A stretch of 64,000 bases of DNA from G963674955 sp963674955. Lineage in GTDB: Bacteria; Desulfobacterota; Desulfovibrionia; Desulfovibrionales; Desulfovibrionaceae. Numbering within the stretch: the first letter of the stretch is position 1; the number at the start of each line of letters is the position of its first letter. Positions 44,277-54,088 of this stretch are shown in pieces. Below the pieces are notes generated by a model, which did no database searches, was not told the DNA's origin, and saw only the letters and a list, made by a program, of their open reading frames with translations. Position numbers and translations under genes: made by a program. The DNA is taken from NCBI GenBank assembly GCA_963674955.2, contig CAXXKR010000001.1, positions 496,001-560,000 of the forward strand, written 5' to 3'.

Positions 44277-45044
44277 ATGAAGATCATTTCCTGGAATGTG
44301 AACGGCTACAGGGCGGTCCTCAAGAAGGGCTTCATGGAATGGCTTTCCGGCTGCAGCGGCGACGTGGTCATGCTCCAGGAAACCAAGGTCCATCCCGACC
44401 AGATCGGCGAGGATGAACTCTCCCCGCTAGGCCTTGATTCCCATTGGAACTGGTCCAAGGGCAAGAAGGGCTATTCCGGCACGGCCTGTTTTTGCAAGAC
44501 TCCGCCCCTTTTAGTTTCCTTTGGCCTGCCCGAGGAGAAATACCGGGGAGAGGGCAGGGTCATCCATCTGGAATATGAAAAATTCCATCTCTTCAACATC
44601 TATTTCCCCAACGGCCAGATGTCGGATGAGCGGCTGGAATACAAGATGGGTTTTTACGACTCCTTTCTGGAGCACGCCCAGGAATTGCGGAAGCACAAGC
44701 CCATCGTGGTGGGCGGGGACTTCAACACCGCGCACAAGGAGATCGACCTCAAGAACCCCAAGGCCAACAGCGACAGGTCGGGCTTCCTGCCCATCGAGCG
44801 GGCCTGGATCGACAAGTTCATGGACCACGGCTATCTGGACACCTTTCGCATGTTCGACCCGGAGCCGGGGCGCTACACATGGTGGTCGTACCGCTTCAAC
44901 GCCCGCAAGAACAACGCGGGGTGGCGCATCGATTATTTCTTCGTGTCGGATGAACTAAAGGATGCGGTCAAGTCGGCCTGGATCGACTCGGATGTCATGG
45001 GGTCGGATCATTGCCCGCTTGGAGTGGAGATCGCAGGCAGTTGA
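44277..45044 (+). CDS. xth: exodeoxyribonuclease III
   Basis: 255-residue AP endonuclease / 3'-5' exonuclease for base-excision repair. EEP-fold motifs: ISWNVNGYRAVLKKGF, VVMLQETKVHPDQI, a VVGGDFNTAHKEIDL segment with the catalytic D-x-N, and the C-terminal GSDHCPLGVEI with the catalytic Asp-His. YTWWSYRFNARKNNAGWRID matches the family. It starts with ATG preceded by GGCGGA and is followed by a repeat-like intergenic element. Confidence 0.94.
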   Translation: MKIISWNVNGYRAVLKKGFMEWLSGCSGDVVMLQETKVHPDQIGEDELSPLGLDSHWNWSKGKKGYSGTACFCKTPPLLVSFGLPEEKYRGEGRVIHLEYEKFHLFNIYFPNGQMSDERLEYKMGFYDSFLEHAQELRKHKPIVVGGDFNTAHKEIDLKNPKANSDRSGFLPIERAWIDKFMDHGYLDTFRMFDPEPGRYTWWSYRFNARKNNAGWRIDYFFVSDELKDAVKSAWIDSDVMGSDHCPLGVEIAGS

Positions 45045-45170
45045 AAAACGCCTGATTGCTTCGGTGCCTCAAAAAGCTCCAATCCTCGCGTACCGAAGAG
45101 TACGCGTCGGCCTTGACCTTTTTTTCGCGTCTTGCACTCAAATCTTTTGAATCGCCTGTGGGAGAGGTGT
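45040..45170. repeat. possible intergenic repetitive element
   Basis: A 130-base non-coding stretch between xth and the 66-codon gene contains the inverted repeat CGCGTA-N8-TACGCG (45087-45106), a T-run (45118-45124), a segment CCTCAAAAAGCTCC and a late TCAAATCTTTTGAA dyad. The composition is unlike a gene or terminator and resembles dispersed intergenic repeats seen in Desulfovibrio genomes, in my recollection. Only one copy is in this window, so its repetitiveness is not shown. Confidence 0.35.
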
Positions 45171-45179
45171 TTTCGGTGG

Positions 45180-45380
45180 TTATTTCTTGTCAAGCCGCCT
45201 GAGGGCCTCGTCGTACAGCCCGACCTTGTCCAGAATGGCGGTCAGGGTCTGCATCAACTCCGGGGGCACCACGCTTTCCGGGTCCAGGGCCAGTTCGACC
45301 AGCTCCGGGTCCAGGCCGTTTTCCCTGGCGATTTTTTCCAGTTCCTTTTTGAGCTCTTCCATGATTTTTTTCCGACCCAT
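45180..45380 (-). CDS. small helical protein of unknown function
   Basis: 66 residues, very charged, predicted helical throughout (MEELKKELEKIARENGLDPE, then a Pro turn and LTAILDKVGLYDEALRRLDKK in two parts). No cofactor motif or membrane segment. It starts at ATG 45380; an internal ATG at 45362 is also possible and has a GGA upstream. It lies 105 bases downstream of the malic enzyme gene on the same strand. Coding is supported mainly by amphipathic regularity and family-like composition. Confidence 0.55.
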   Translation of the reverse strand: MGRKKIMEELKKELEKIARENGLDPELVELALDPESVVPPELMQTLTAILDKVGLYDEALRRLDKK

Positions 45381-45485
45381 TATTTTTTCTATGGGCCATG
45401 ATGGACCGGGCCGCTTCTCTCGTCAAGTTTGCAAAAAAAAGAGGGAGCCGCATGGCTCCCTCCGCAAGTCAATGTAAAGGCCTGT

Positions 45486-46805
45486 CTAGAAATCGTAGCC
45501 GAATGATTCAACCACGCGGTCGGTGCGCTCCTTGGAAGCGTCCATGCGTTGGCGCAGATCCTTTTTGTACTGTTCGAGGTCCAGCCTGGTCTTGGCCACT
45601 CCGGAGTCCATGGCCGCCTTGGCCACGGCCGGGGCCACCCATTCCAGAACACGCGGGTCCAGGGGCTTGGGGATGATGTAGTCGATGCCGAATTCCAGCT
45701 TGCCCACGCCGTAGGCCTTGGCCACCTCGCCGGAGACCGGCTCCTTGGCCAGGGCCGCAAGGGCCTTTGCCGCTGCCAGCTTCATCTCCTCGTTGATCAC
45801 CGAGGCGCGGCAGTCCAGCGCTCCCCTGAAGATGAAGGGGAAGCCCAGCACGTTGTTGATCTGGTTCGGGAAGTCGGAACGGCCCGTGGCCATGATCACG
45901 TCCGGCCTGGCTTCCTTGGCCACGGTGTAGGGAATCTCCGGGTCCGGGTTGGCGCAGGCGAAGATGATGGCGTTCTCGCTCATGGTCTTGACCATGTCCG
46001 CGTTGATGACATCCTTGGCGGAAAGCCCCAGGAACATGTCCGCGCCCTTCATGGCTTCGGCCAGCCCGCCGCAGTCCTTGTCCTGGGCGAAGTATTCCTT
46101 GTCCGCGTTAAGGGAGCCGCGTCCCTTGTAGATGAGTCCCCTTGAATCGAACATGAAGATGTTTTCGCGCTTCACGCCCATGGATTCGTAGAACCTGGAG
46201 CAGGAGATGGCGGCCGCGCCCGCGCCGGAGACCACCAGCTTGATCTCGTCGATCTTTTTGCCGGAGATTTCCAGGGCGTTGAGCAGTCCGCCGCCGGAAA
46301 TGATGGCCGTGCCGTGCTGGTCGTCGTGAAAGACCGGGATGTTCATTTCCTTTATGAGAGTCTGCTCGATCTCGAAGCATTCCGGGGCCTTGATATCCTC
46401 GAGGTTGATGCCGCCGAAGGTCGGTTCCAGCATCTTGCAGAATTCGATGATTTTTTTGGGGTCGGACTGTTCGATATTGATGTCGTAGACATCGATGTCC
46501 GCGAAAATCTTGAACAGCACGCCCTTGCCTTCCATGACGGGCTTGCCTGCGGCCGGGCCGATGTTGCCCAGGCCGAGGACTGCGGTGCCGTTGGAGACCA
46601 CGGCCACGAGGTTGCCCTTGTTGGTGTATTCGTATGCCTTTTCCGGGTCGGCGTGGATGGCCCGGCAGGCGTCGGCCACTCCGGGGGTATAGGCCATGGA
46701 AAGGTGTTTTTGCGTGTCGCAGGGCTTGATGGACATGACCTCAAGTTTTCCCCTGCGTTTGTCGGAATGGTACTTGAGCGCTTCTTCCTTGGTGTACAGA
46801 GCCAT
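45486..46805 (-). CDS. NAD(P)-dependent malic enzyme
   Basis: 439-residue decarboxylating malate dehydrogenase (malate to pyruvate, CO2 and NAD(P)H). The short form lacks the phosphotransacetylase domain. Recognised by [20 protein letters not shown] (seen as [15 protein letters not shown]), [20 protein letters not shown] (seen as [16 protein letters not shown]), [20 protein letters not shown] (HDDQHGTA block), the Rossmann motif [11 protein letters not shown] and FANPDPEI-like [17 protein letters not shown] precedes the ATG. It links pyruvate and C4 acids in lactate/fumarate metabolism. Confidence 0.94.
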   Translation of the reverse strand: MALYTKEEALKYHSDKRRGKLEVMSIKPCDTQKHLSMAYTPGVADACRAIHADPEKAYEYTNKGNLVAVVSNGTAVLGLGNIGPAAGKPVMEGKGVLFKIFADIDVYDINIEQSDPKKIIEFCKMLEPTFGGINLEDIKAPECFEIEQTLIKEMNIPVFHDDQHGTAIISGGGLLNALEISGKKIDEIKLVVSGAGAAAISCSRFYESMGVKRENIFMFDSRGLIYKGRGSLNADKEYFAQDKDCGGLAEAMKGADMFLGLSAKDVINADMVKTMSENAIIFACANPDPEIPYTVAKEARPDVIMATGRSDFPNQINNVLGFPFIFRGALDCRASVINEEMKLAAAKALAALAKEPVSGEVAKAYGVGKLEFGIDYIIPKPLDPRVLEWVAPAVAKAAMDSGVAKTRLDLEQYKKDLRQRMDASKERTDRVVESFGYDF

Positions 46806-47004
46806 TGATATCTCCTCACGGTGGATTATTTAAAAAGTCATAGGCCCCCCCTTGGTAGAGGGAGGGCTTTGGAACAGTCAAGGGTATTCTGGCCCCAAAT
46901 GGAGGATAATATCAAAAAAGAGGACAAAGGATTCTTTTTTGCGCCCGTCCATTGTCCGCAGCCCTGTCCGGCCTTTATTGTAAACCCTGGTCGGCACTTG
47001 GCGA

Positions 47005-48240
47005 CTATTCTCCGTAGGGCACGGGAAAAACATATTTTTTGCTGGCTAGTCTCAGGGGCCAGACCAGCTCCAGCTTGCCTTCGATCCATTGCACCATGTA
47101 GGCGTCGGCCTTGTTTTGGTTGGTTTTCTTTTCGTAGGAGACGAATCTGACCGGGCCGAAAACAGTGAGCATGTCCGTTTCGGCCAGGGCCTGGCGAACG
47201 TCTTCCGCTGCGAGGGACTTGGCCCGTTTCAGGGCGTCGGCCATGACGAAGGTCGCGGCATAAGCTTCGGCTCCGTGGTATTCCGTGGACATGTTGTAGC
47301 GGGCCGTGAAGTCGTCGAAATACTTTTTGGCTCCGGGATAGGGCAGGGTCTGATACCACAGGGTGGCCGAGAAGACGTGGTTTCCGGCCTTGCCGGTGGC
47401 CTCCTGGAATTCGGGAAGGGTGAAGCCCGCTCCGCCGCCGATAAAGGCCCTGGGCTCAAGCCCGATCTCGGCGGAATGCTTCATGAGCAGGGCCGCGTCC
47501 AGGGCGTAGGAGACCATGTAGACGATGTCCGGATTCATGGCCTTGACCTGCGAAAGCAGGGGCCTGAAATCCTTCTGGCCGCGTCCGTAGCTTTCCTCGA
47601 ACACGATTTCGATGCCCAACTCGCTGCACAGGGCCTTGAACTCCTTGGAACTGGACATTCCGAACTGGCTGTTCTCGAAAAGCAGGGCCGCTGTCCCGGG
47701 CTTGACCACTTCGGTCAGAAAGCTTTTGATCGCCTTTGGATATTCGCTGGCCGGAGGGTTGAGGCGGAAAACATGGTCCCAGCCCTGTTCAGTGATCTTG
47801 TCCTCCGATGCGGTGTTGATCAGGAAGGGAATCTTGTTTTGCTGGGCGACAGAGGCCGCGGCATAGGTCACGGAACTGGAATATCCGCCTCCGATCATGA
47901 CCACCTTGTCCTTGGCGATCAGTTCCTCCACTGCCGAGCGGCCCGCGTCGGCGCTGCCCATGGTGTCCTCGAACAGGAATTCCAAGGGCCGGCCGTGGAT
48001 GCCCCCCCTGTCGTTTATTTCTTCGAGGGCCATGTCGAAGGAACGCTTTTCGATCTCGCCGAATTCGGACAGAGTGCCGGTCAGGGGAAGGATTATTCCG
48101 ACCTTGACCGGGCCGGTGTCAACTGCGGCTTCCTTTTTTTGGGCAGTTTTTTGTCCGGATTCCGAAGAGCAGCCGGAAACAAGGATCAGCCCAAGGACCA
48201 GAATGAAGGCGAACCTGAAGGCGGTTGGATGAGTAGTCAT
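47005..48240 (-). CDS. LivJ-like type-I periplasmic binding lipoprotein
   Basis: 411 residues. Signal peptide with lipobox ILVSGCSS, Cys24 as anchor. The mature protein has the receptor-family ligand-binding fold beginning VKVGIILPLTGTLSEFGEIE and includes KVVMIGGGYSSSVTYAAA and LINTASEDKITEQGW. It is orphan: no liv permease or ATPase gene is nearby, so it may supply the Liv importer elsewhere in the window or act in sensing. CGGGAG precedes the ATG. Confidence 0.88.
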   Translation of the reverse strand: MTTHPTAFRFAFILVLGLILVSGCSSESGQKTAQKKEAAVDTGPVKVGIILPLTGTLSEFGEIEKRSFDMALEEINDRGGIHGRPLEFLFEDTMGSADAGRSAVEELIAKDKVVMIGGGYSSSVTYAAASVAQQNKIPFLINTASEDKITEQGWDHVFRLNPPASEYPKAIKSFLTEVVKPGTAALLFENSQFGMSSSKEFKALCSELGIEIVFEESYGRGQKDFRPLLSQVKAMNPDIVYMVSYALDAALLMKHSAEIGLEPRAFIGGGAGFTLPEFQEATGKAGNHVFSATLWYQTLPYPGAKKYFDDFTARYNMSTEYHGAEAYAATFVMADALKRAKSLAAEDVRQALAETDMLTVFGPVRFVSYEKKTNQNKADAYMVQWIEGKLELVWPLRLASKKYVFPVPYGE

Positions 48241-48436
48241 GATTTCTCCCGCTGCAAAGGTGTATTAAGGATGAAAGGCGGCACAGTCCTGCGGTTTTCA
48301 TCCGGCCGCAATTTGACATCGGCATAGACCTTCTTCCATATCTATGAAAAAAAAACAATTGGCCGACTTGTTTTCCTTGGTTTGCATGGAAGATAAAGAC
48401 CGACCGGTCCGGCTCGAACGAAGATCAGGAGGAAGA

Positions 48437-49165
48437 GTGCTCGAAAATCTGTCCGTGGTCCTTTTCAAACCCAAGTACCCCGAGAACGTAGGCTCGGCGG
48501 CCAGGGCCTGCCTGAATATGGGCTGCGGGAATCTTGTCCTTGTGGCGCCCAGGAATTTCGACATGGAAAAGGCCCTGCCCCTGGCCACGGTCCATGCCAA
48601 ACCCATACTTGAATCCGCAGTCCTGGTGGAGGACCTGCCCACGGCGCTGGCCGGGTTTTCGGCGGCCTACGGGGCCACGGCCAGGACCGGAGGCTGGCGA
48701 AAGGGCATAATGAACCCAACCACTGCGGCAGGGGTGGTCAACGAGAAGCTCGCCTCCGGCGGCAGGGTGGCCCTGGTATTCGGCCCGGAGGACAGGGGGT
48801 TGACCAATGAGGAGACCCAGATTTGTTCGGGTCTGGTGACCATCCCCACCAGCAGGTGCGGCACGTCCCTGAATTTGGCCCAGGCCGTGCTCATAATGGT
48901 CTACGAGTGCTTCAAGCTGTCCCTGGAAACGCCCTTCAAGCCCGGAGGTCCTCCGGACGAGCGTCGGGCCACCCACGAGGAGTGGGAGGTGTTGTTCGAG
49001 AACATCCAGGAAACATTGTTGGCTGTCGATTATCTCAAGCAGGACAATCCGGACTACTGGATGCTGCCTACCCGCCGTTTCTTGTCCAAGTTCGATCTCA
49101 AAAGGAACGAGTTCAATCTGCTCATGGGCATCTGCAGGCAGGTCAAATGGGCCTCAAAGCGTTAG
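48437..49165 (+). CDS. SpoU-family RNA methyltransferase, TrmJ-like
   Basis: 242 residues from GTG 48437, chosen because AGGAGGAAGA lies directly upstream; an upstream ATG at 48344 would add 31 charged residues without a ribosome-binding site. The SPOUT trefoil motifs are KPKYPENVGSAARACLNMG, VALVFGPEDRGLTNEE and TSLNLAQAVLIMVYE. TrmJ/LasT proteins 2'-O-methylate tRNA at position 32; the C-terminal helical extension (DNPDYWMLPTRRFLSKF) fits that subfamily. The exact substrate cannot be read. It precedes the sensor pair on the same strand. Confidence 0.82.
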   Translation: MLENLSVVLFKPKYPENVGSAARACLNMGCGNLVLVAPRNFDMEKALPLATVHAKPILESAVLVEDLPTALAGFSAAYGATARTGGWRKGIMNPTTAAGVVNEKLASGGRVALVFGPEDRGLTNEETQICSGLVTIPTSRCGTSLNLAQAVLIMVYECFKLSLETPFKPGGPPDERRATHEEWEVLFENIQETLLAVDYLKQDNPDYWMLPTRRFLSKFDLKRNEFNLLMGICRQVKWASKR

Positions 49166-49249
49166 CAGACTTGCTTTTGCCTGATATTGAATGCATTATG
49201 ACAACAATTTTGTAATAATTGTTGCATAGAGGATTCTTATAAGTATTTG

Positions 49250-50518
49250 ATGAACAGAAAGCGTTTCCTTTTCAACCTGTCGGTTCTTGCCTTTCTTTTT
49301 CTGGCGGCCTTTGTCGGTCCGGAATCTGTCGGCAGTGCCTTGGCCGGGGAAGGAGGAGAGATAGTCGTGGGCATGTCCGCGCCCTTCTCCGGTGCAAATC
49401 GCGGGCTGGGAATCGAGTATTACAGGGGCATAATGGCCTATCTCGAGCATGTGAACGCCAACGGCGGCGTCTCCGGCTGGAAGATAAGCGTCAAGCTATA
49501 CGACGACGGATACAATCCCATTCCCTGCGTCCAGAACACCATCGACATGGTTGACAGCGACCGCGTGTTTTCCCTTTTTTCCTACATCGGCACGCCGACC
49601 GTGACCAGAATCCTGCCCCTGCTCAAGAAATACGAGAGCAAGAACGTCTATCTGCTTTTTCCCCTCACCGGGGCTCAACCCCACAGACAGCCGCCCTACG
49701 AACGCTACGTGTACAACCTGCGGGCCTCCTATTTCGAGGAGACCGCAGGCCTGGTGGACAATTTCGTGGCCGTGGGCAGGAAACGGATTGCCGTCTTCTA
49801 TCAGGCCGACGCCTACGGGCGCAGCTGCTGGGACGGCGTGCGAAGGGCCTTGGGGCGGCACGGCCTGGACCTCGTGGGCGAGGCGGCCTATGTCCGGGGC
49901 GCCAACTTTTCCCAGGATTTCACCGTGGAGGCGAAGATAATCCGCGATTCCCAGCCCGACGCGGTGATCGTCATCGGCACCTACGCCTCATCGGCCGCAT
50001 TCATCAGGGACTCCCGCAATCTGGGACTCAATGTGCCCATAGCCGGGGTTTCCTTCGGCGACAGCGACAACCTGCTGACCCTTCTGATGGGCGAGGGGGC
50101 CAGGGTCGGCAAGGACTACACGAAACAGCTGATCAATTCCCAGGTGGTTCCGAGCTATGAGGATCTTTCCCTGCCTGCCGTCAACAAGTACAGAAGCTTC
50201 ATGGATTCCAGCCATGCGAGCCTGCCCCCCGACGGTCTGATGAAGGAGGAATACTGGCCCCACCGCTACAGCTTCGTCAGTTTCGAGGGGTTCCTGAACG
50301 CCGTGATGCTTTGCGAGGTGATCAGGCGCATGGCCGACGATCCCAGGCCGGAACGCATTCCCGAAGCCATAGAGAGCATCAAGGATTTCGACATTGGAGT
50401 CGGCGTGGACGTGACCTTCGGACCCAACAGGCACCAGGGGCTGGACAGGGTCTACTTCACGACCGTGGTCGACGGGCGTTTCGTACCCGTGGGGAACTGG
50501 TCCAGGTTGTCCAAATGA
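49250..50518 (+). CDS. type-I periplasmic binding protein coupled to a GGDEF-EAL sensor
   Basis: 422 residues with a signal peptide (residues ~1-30, ending SALAGEG; no lipobox Cys). The mature protein is LivJ-like (IVVGMSAPFSGANRGLGIEY and PDAVIVIGTYASSAAFIRDS). Its TGA overlaps the ATG of the GGDEF-EAL gene, so both are made together. No transporter permease is next to it, which suggests that it delivers a ligand signal to the membrane sensor rather than feeding an importer. The first codons are TTG-ATG; the ATG at 49250 is preferred. Confidence 0.85.
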   Translation: MNRKRFLFNLSVLAFLFLAAFVGPESVGSALAGEGGEIVVGMSAPFSGANRGLGIEYYRGIMAYLEHVNANGGVSGWKISVKLYDDGYNPIPCVQNTIDMVDSDRVFSLFSYIGTPTVTRILPLLKKYESKNVYLLFPLTGAQPHRQPPYERYVYNLRASYFEETAGLVDNFVAVGRKRIAVFYQADAYGRSCWDGVRRALGRHGLDLVGEAAYVRGANFSQDFTVEAKIIRDSQPDAVIVIGTYASSAAFIRDSRNLGLNVPIAGVSFGDSDNLLTLLMGEGARVGKDYTKQLINSQVVPSYEDLSLPAVNKYRSFMDSSHASLPPDGLMKEEYWPHRYSFVSFEGFLNAVMLCEVIRRMADDPRPERIPEAIESIKDFDIGVGVDVTFGPNRHQGLDRVYFTTVVDGRFVPVGNWSRLSK

Positions 50519-53130
50519 AGACCTCCAAGCTGTTCAGAAAGCCCTTGATCTTCATGGTCGTGGTCTTCGGGGCCATAGCCACGCTTTCGTCCATCATTTT
50601 CGGGCAGTTGCTGGACCGGCACATGACCCAGGAATATGAGAGCAAGGCCATAGCCCTGGCCAGAAGCGTCGCCGATTCGGACCTGGAGACAATTCTCAAC
50701 CGCGACGCGGCGGCGGTCCAGTCCAGGATAGACCAATACCTCGAAATCCAGGGAGTCTCCTATGTGGCTGTGGCCGATGAAAGAGGGGACATCATCGCCC
50801 ACACCTTCACCCCGGTCATACCGGACTCCATCAAGAGGATCGTGGCCGACATGGGCCAGGCCAGGGTTTCCGGCGGCGGGAACTACATCAGCAAGGTCAC
50901 CTTCGGAAACGGCAACTTTTACATCCACGTGGTTCAGCCCATACTCAACGGCGTGGCCGGATTCGTGCATATCGGCATGGATCGGAACATTATCAAGGAG
51001 TATATCCGGGCGGCCATCATCAAGCAGCAGATTCTGACCCTGGTCATTTTTCTTTCCTGCGTGATATTGGCCTACTTTTTCATCAACAATATTTCCAAGC
51101 CCCTGCTCCGGCTGGCCGAGTATGCGAAAAAGGTGGCCTCGCACGATTTCAGCGCCGAGATCGACGTGGAATCCGAGGACGAAATAGGCGTGCTGGCCGG
51201 TTCCATGCGCTCCATGTCCAAGGATATTTCCGAACTGATCACCGGCCTGGAAGCCAAGGTGGAGATTGCGACCCAGGAACTGCGCACGGCCCACGACGAC
51301 CTGGAGCTCAAGGTCCGGGACCGCACCAGCGAACTGACCAGGGCCAACACCCAGCTCAAGATCGAGATCGCGGAGAGGAAGGTCATCGGCGAAGCCTTGC
51401 GGCGCACCGAAGTGAAGTACAGGTCGATTTTCGAGAACGCCATAGAGGGCATCTACCAGTCCACCTTCGAAGGGCAATTCCTGAGCGCCAACCCTTCCCT
51501 GGCCAGGATTTTCGGTTACGACGATGCTGATGAACTGATCGTCATGCAGTCGGATATCGCCATGAACCTGTATGTGGAACAGGACAGGCGGGCCGAATTC
51601 ATAAGGCTGCTGAATGAGAACGGCGAAGTGACCAATTTCGAGTCCCAGGTCAGGCGCCGTTCCGGGAACATCATCTGGATATCCGAGAACGCCAGGGTGG
51701 TTAAGGACAACAGGGGGGATTTCCTGTACATTGAGGGCTCGGTGGAAGACGTGACCATGCGCAAGAAGGCCGAGGACCAGCTCATGCACCAGGCCTTTCA
51801 CGACGAGTTGACCCTTCTGCCCAACCGTTCCCTGTTCCTGGACCACCTGAACTTGGCCCTGGAGCGTTCCAAGCGGCGCACCGACTATCTTTTTTCCGTC
51901 CTCTATCTCGACTTGGACAGGTTCAAGATCATCAACGACAGCCTGGGCCACGACATCGGCGACGATCTGCTCAAGGCTGTGGCCGGAGTGCTGGTCAAGT
52001 GCGCACGGACAATGGACACCGTGGCCCGGTTCGGCGGCGACGAGTTCGCGGTTCTCCTGGAGGAAATCGCCGCGCCGCGCGACGCCATCAAGATAGCCAA
52101 GCGCATCCTGGCCGAGATATCCCAACCCTTCAGCCTTCAGGGACACGAAGTCTTCACTTCGGCCAGCATCGGCATCGTCCTGAACACGACGGAATACGAC
52201 CGTCCGGAAGCCCTGCTCCGGGACGCTGACACTGCCATGTACAGGGCCAAGGAACTTGGCAAGTCCAGGTTCAAGGTCTTCAATCAGAAGATGCACGAGC
52301 AGGCCATGCTGCTCATGGAGCTTGAGACCGACCTGCGGCGGGCCGTGGACACCGAGGACTTCTTTGTTGTCTATCAACCGATCATTTCCCTGGTGCACAA
52401 GCGGGTGACCGGCTTCGAGGCCCTTATTAGGTGGAATCACCCAACCCAGGGAGTGATTGCCCCGGATTGCTTCATCCCCCTGGCCGAGGACACGGGACTG
52501 ATCTATCCGCTGGACTACGGGATGCTGACGCGGGTGACGGACATGATCTGCAAGTGGCGGGACACCGGGCTTGAACGCTATTTTTGCGGCAACGGAGGAC
52601 TGACGGTCAACCTGAACATCTCCGGCAAGCACTTTACCCACCCGTCACTCATCAACCACGTGGACAGGATTCTGCGCGACACCGGGCTTGATCCCGGGAC
52701 CCTGAACCTGGAAATCACCGAGAGCGCCCTCATTGAGCACGCCAACATGGCCGAGGACATGCTGGGCAAGATCAAGGCCCTGGGTCTCGGCCTGTGCATC
52801 GACGACTTCGGTACTGGCTATTCCTCCCTTTCCTATCTGCAGCGCTTCCCATTGGACACCATCAAGATCGACCGCAGCTTCATCGCCAACATGATCAGGG
52901 AACAGGACACCCTGTCCATTGTCAGAACCATCGTCAATCTCGGGCTCAATCTTGGGCTCAAGGTGGTGGCCGAGGGAGTGGAGACCCGTGAACAGCTGGA
53001 TCTTCTGGTGGAGGCGGGCTGCGGGTACGTCCAGGGCTATTATTTCTTCAAGCCCATGGTGGCGGAGAAGGCAGAGGAGATGCTGCGTTCCGGAGAATTC
53101 GACAAGACTCTGGGCAGAATATCCATCTGA
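50515..53130 (+). CDS. membrane GGDEF-EAL protein with periplasmic sensor, HAMP and PAS
   Basis: 871 residues: transmembrane helix 1 (~residues 10-31), a periplasmic single-Cache-like region, transmembrane helix 2 (QQILTLVIFLSCVILAYFF), HAMP, a coiled linker, PAS, GGDEF and EAL. The GGDEF site is intact (VARFGGDEFAVLL) with an RxxD I-site (RTMD) five residues upstream. EAL motifs are intact as well: FEALIRWNHP, NLEITESAL, DDFGTGYSSL, IKIDRSF, VAEGVETREQ and QGYYFFKP. It may therefore both make and degrade c-di-GMP. The start overlaps the preceding binding-protein gene (ATGA), the basis for proposing a shared signalling unit. A terminator-like hairpin follows. Confidence 0.93.
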   Translation: MKTSKLFRKPLIFMVVVFGAIATLSSIIFGQLLDRHMTQEYESKAIALARSVADSDLETILNRDAAAVQSRIDQYLEIQGVSYVAVADERGDIIAHTFTPVIPDSIKRIVADMGQARVSGGGNYISKVTFGNGNFYIHVVQPILNGVAGFVHIGMDRNIIKEYIRAAIIKQQILTLVIFLSCVILAYFFINNISKPLLRLAEYAKKVASHDFSAEIDVESEDEIGVLAGSMRSMSKDISELITGLEAKVEIATQELRTAHDDLELKVRDRTSELTRANTQLKIEIAERKVIGEALRRTEVKYRSIFENAIEGIYQSTFEGQFLSANPSLARIFGYDDADELIVMQSDIAMNLYVEQDRRAEFIRLLNENGEVTNFESQVRRRSGNIIWISENARVVKDNRGDFLYIEGSVEDVTMRKKAEDQLMHQAFHDELTLLPNRSLFLDHLNLALERSKRRTDYLFSVLYLDLDRFKIINDSLGHDIGDDLLKAVAGVLVKCARTMDTVARFGGDEFAVLLEEIAAPRDAIKIAKRILAEISQPFSLQGHEVFTSASIGIVLNTTEYDRPEALLRDADTAMYRAKELGKSRFKVFNQKMHEQAMLLMELETDLRRAVDTEDFFVVYQPIISLVHKRVTGFEALIRWNHPTQGVIAPDCFIPLAEDTGLIYPLDYGMLTRVTDMICKWRDTGLERYFCGNGGLTVNLNISGKHFTHPSLINHVDRILRDTGLDPGTLNLEITESALIEHANMAEDMLGKIKALGLGLCIDDFGTGYSSLSYLQRFPLDTIKIDRSFIANMIREQDTLSIVRTIVNLGLNLGLKVVAEGVETREQLDLLVEAGCGYVQGYYFFKPMVAEKAEEMLRSGEFDKTLGRISI

Positions 53131-53139
53131 ATATGGGGA

Positions 53140-53197
53140 GGCGACAACCGCAATGGAATGAGCGTTAATGCTTGACACGTTGCGGTCGCCTTGTTTC
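53140..53197 (+). terminator. terminator-like hairpin after the GGDEF-EAL gene
   Basis: GGCG and ACCGCAA (53140-53143, 53147-53153) pair with TTGCGGT and CGCC (53180-53190), with a small bulge and a 26-base loop, followed by a T-rich stretch. The long loop makes it weaker than the other terminators. Confidence 0.5.
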
Positions 53198-53304
53198 GGT
53201 GCTATTGAGTCCGACCCGTGCAAATGGGTTCTCAATTCGTTGAAATGTGTATACTGTAAGGGCGTAGACGTAACTTTGCCCAGCAAGGAAAAAATGGACG
53301 AATC

Positions 53305-54060
53305 ATGCCTGACAAGATACTCGAAAATATTGATCCCGATAAGATAAACGGTGTTTTTTCAACGGAAAAAATGGCCAAGATCGGTTCCGGCACCACTGCC
53401 AAGCGAACCAGGCAGACGGTTTACTATTTTGTCTCGGAAAACGATGACGGAACGGTTTCCCTCCAGGGGTTGAGTCCGGAGGACATCCCTTCGGGACCGA
53501 AGGTGGAGATGACCAGGGAGGAGTTGCTGGCCGATTACATGCCGGAGCCGGAGTTTTTCCAGAAGAGGGTGGTGCCCAAGATCAAGGATTTGAAAAAGAG
53601 TCTGGCCAGGGGCGACAAGTACCGCAAGCGCGGAGAGTCCTTCACCGCCGAGTTCGAGTACAACAAGGCCCTTGAGCTTGACGAAAGCAACGTCAGGGCC
53701 AATTTCGGAATAGGGCTCTGTTTCATCGAGCGCGGAGAAAAGGAAAGGGCCAACGAAGTCTTCAAGAAGGTCGTGGCCATCGACGCGGCCTTCGGCAACG
53801 AACACAAGCATCTGTTCAACGAGTTCGGCATCCAACTGCGCAAGAACAAGATGTACGACCAGGCTTTGCAGTATTATGGACGCGCCCTGGAACTGGTTCA
53901 GAACGACGAGAACATTCATTACAACTTGGCCCGGGCTCACTATGAAAAGGGCGACAAGGTTGAGACCGTGTCGCATCTGACCAGGTGCCTGGACATGAAT
54001 CCCGAGCACAAGGAAGCCAAGGATTTTCTTGAGTTCCTGAAGAAAAAGAAGCTCGTCTGA
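53305..54060 (+). CDS. TPR-repeat protein
   Basis: 251 residues, cytoplasmic. The N-terminal ~100 residues are a non-repeat region (GVFSTEKMAKIGSGTTAKRT, then a segment with VYYFVSENDDGT-like strands). At least three TPR-type helix pairs follow (residues ~105-235): AEFEYNKALELDESNVRANF, DQALQYYGRALELVQNDENI and DKVETVSHLTRCLDMNPEHK. TPR units mediate protein contacts; the partner is unknown. No obvious Shine-Dalgarno. A -10-like TATACT lies at 53250-53255. It sits 28 bases before cobB on the same strand. Confidence 0.8.
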   Translation: MPDKILENIDPDKINGVFSTEKMAKIGSGTTAKRTRQTVYYFVSENDDGTVSLQGLSPEDIPSGPKVEMTREELLADYMPEPEFFQKRVVPKIKDLKKSLARGDKYRKRGESFTAEFEYNKALELDESNVRANFGIGLCFIERGEKERANEVFKKVVAIDAAFGNEHKHLFNEFGIQLRKNKMYDQALQYYGRALELVQNDENIHYNLARAHYEKGDKVETVSHLTRCLDMNPEHKEAKDFLEFLKKKKLV

Positions 54061-54088
54061 CCCGGCTGAATTCAACTCGCGAGGCCTG

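Noticed and set aside
50452..52641. A 729-codon open frame antisense to the GGDEF-EAL gene
   Set aside because: The plus-strand gene has complete catalytic motifs; the antisense frame has no motifs or start signal.
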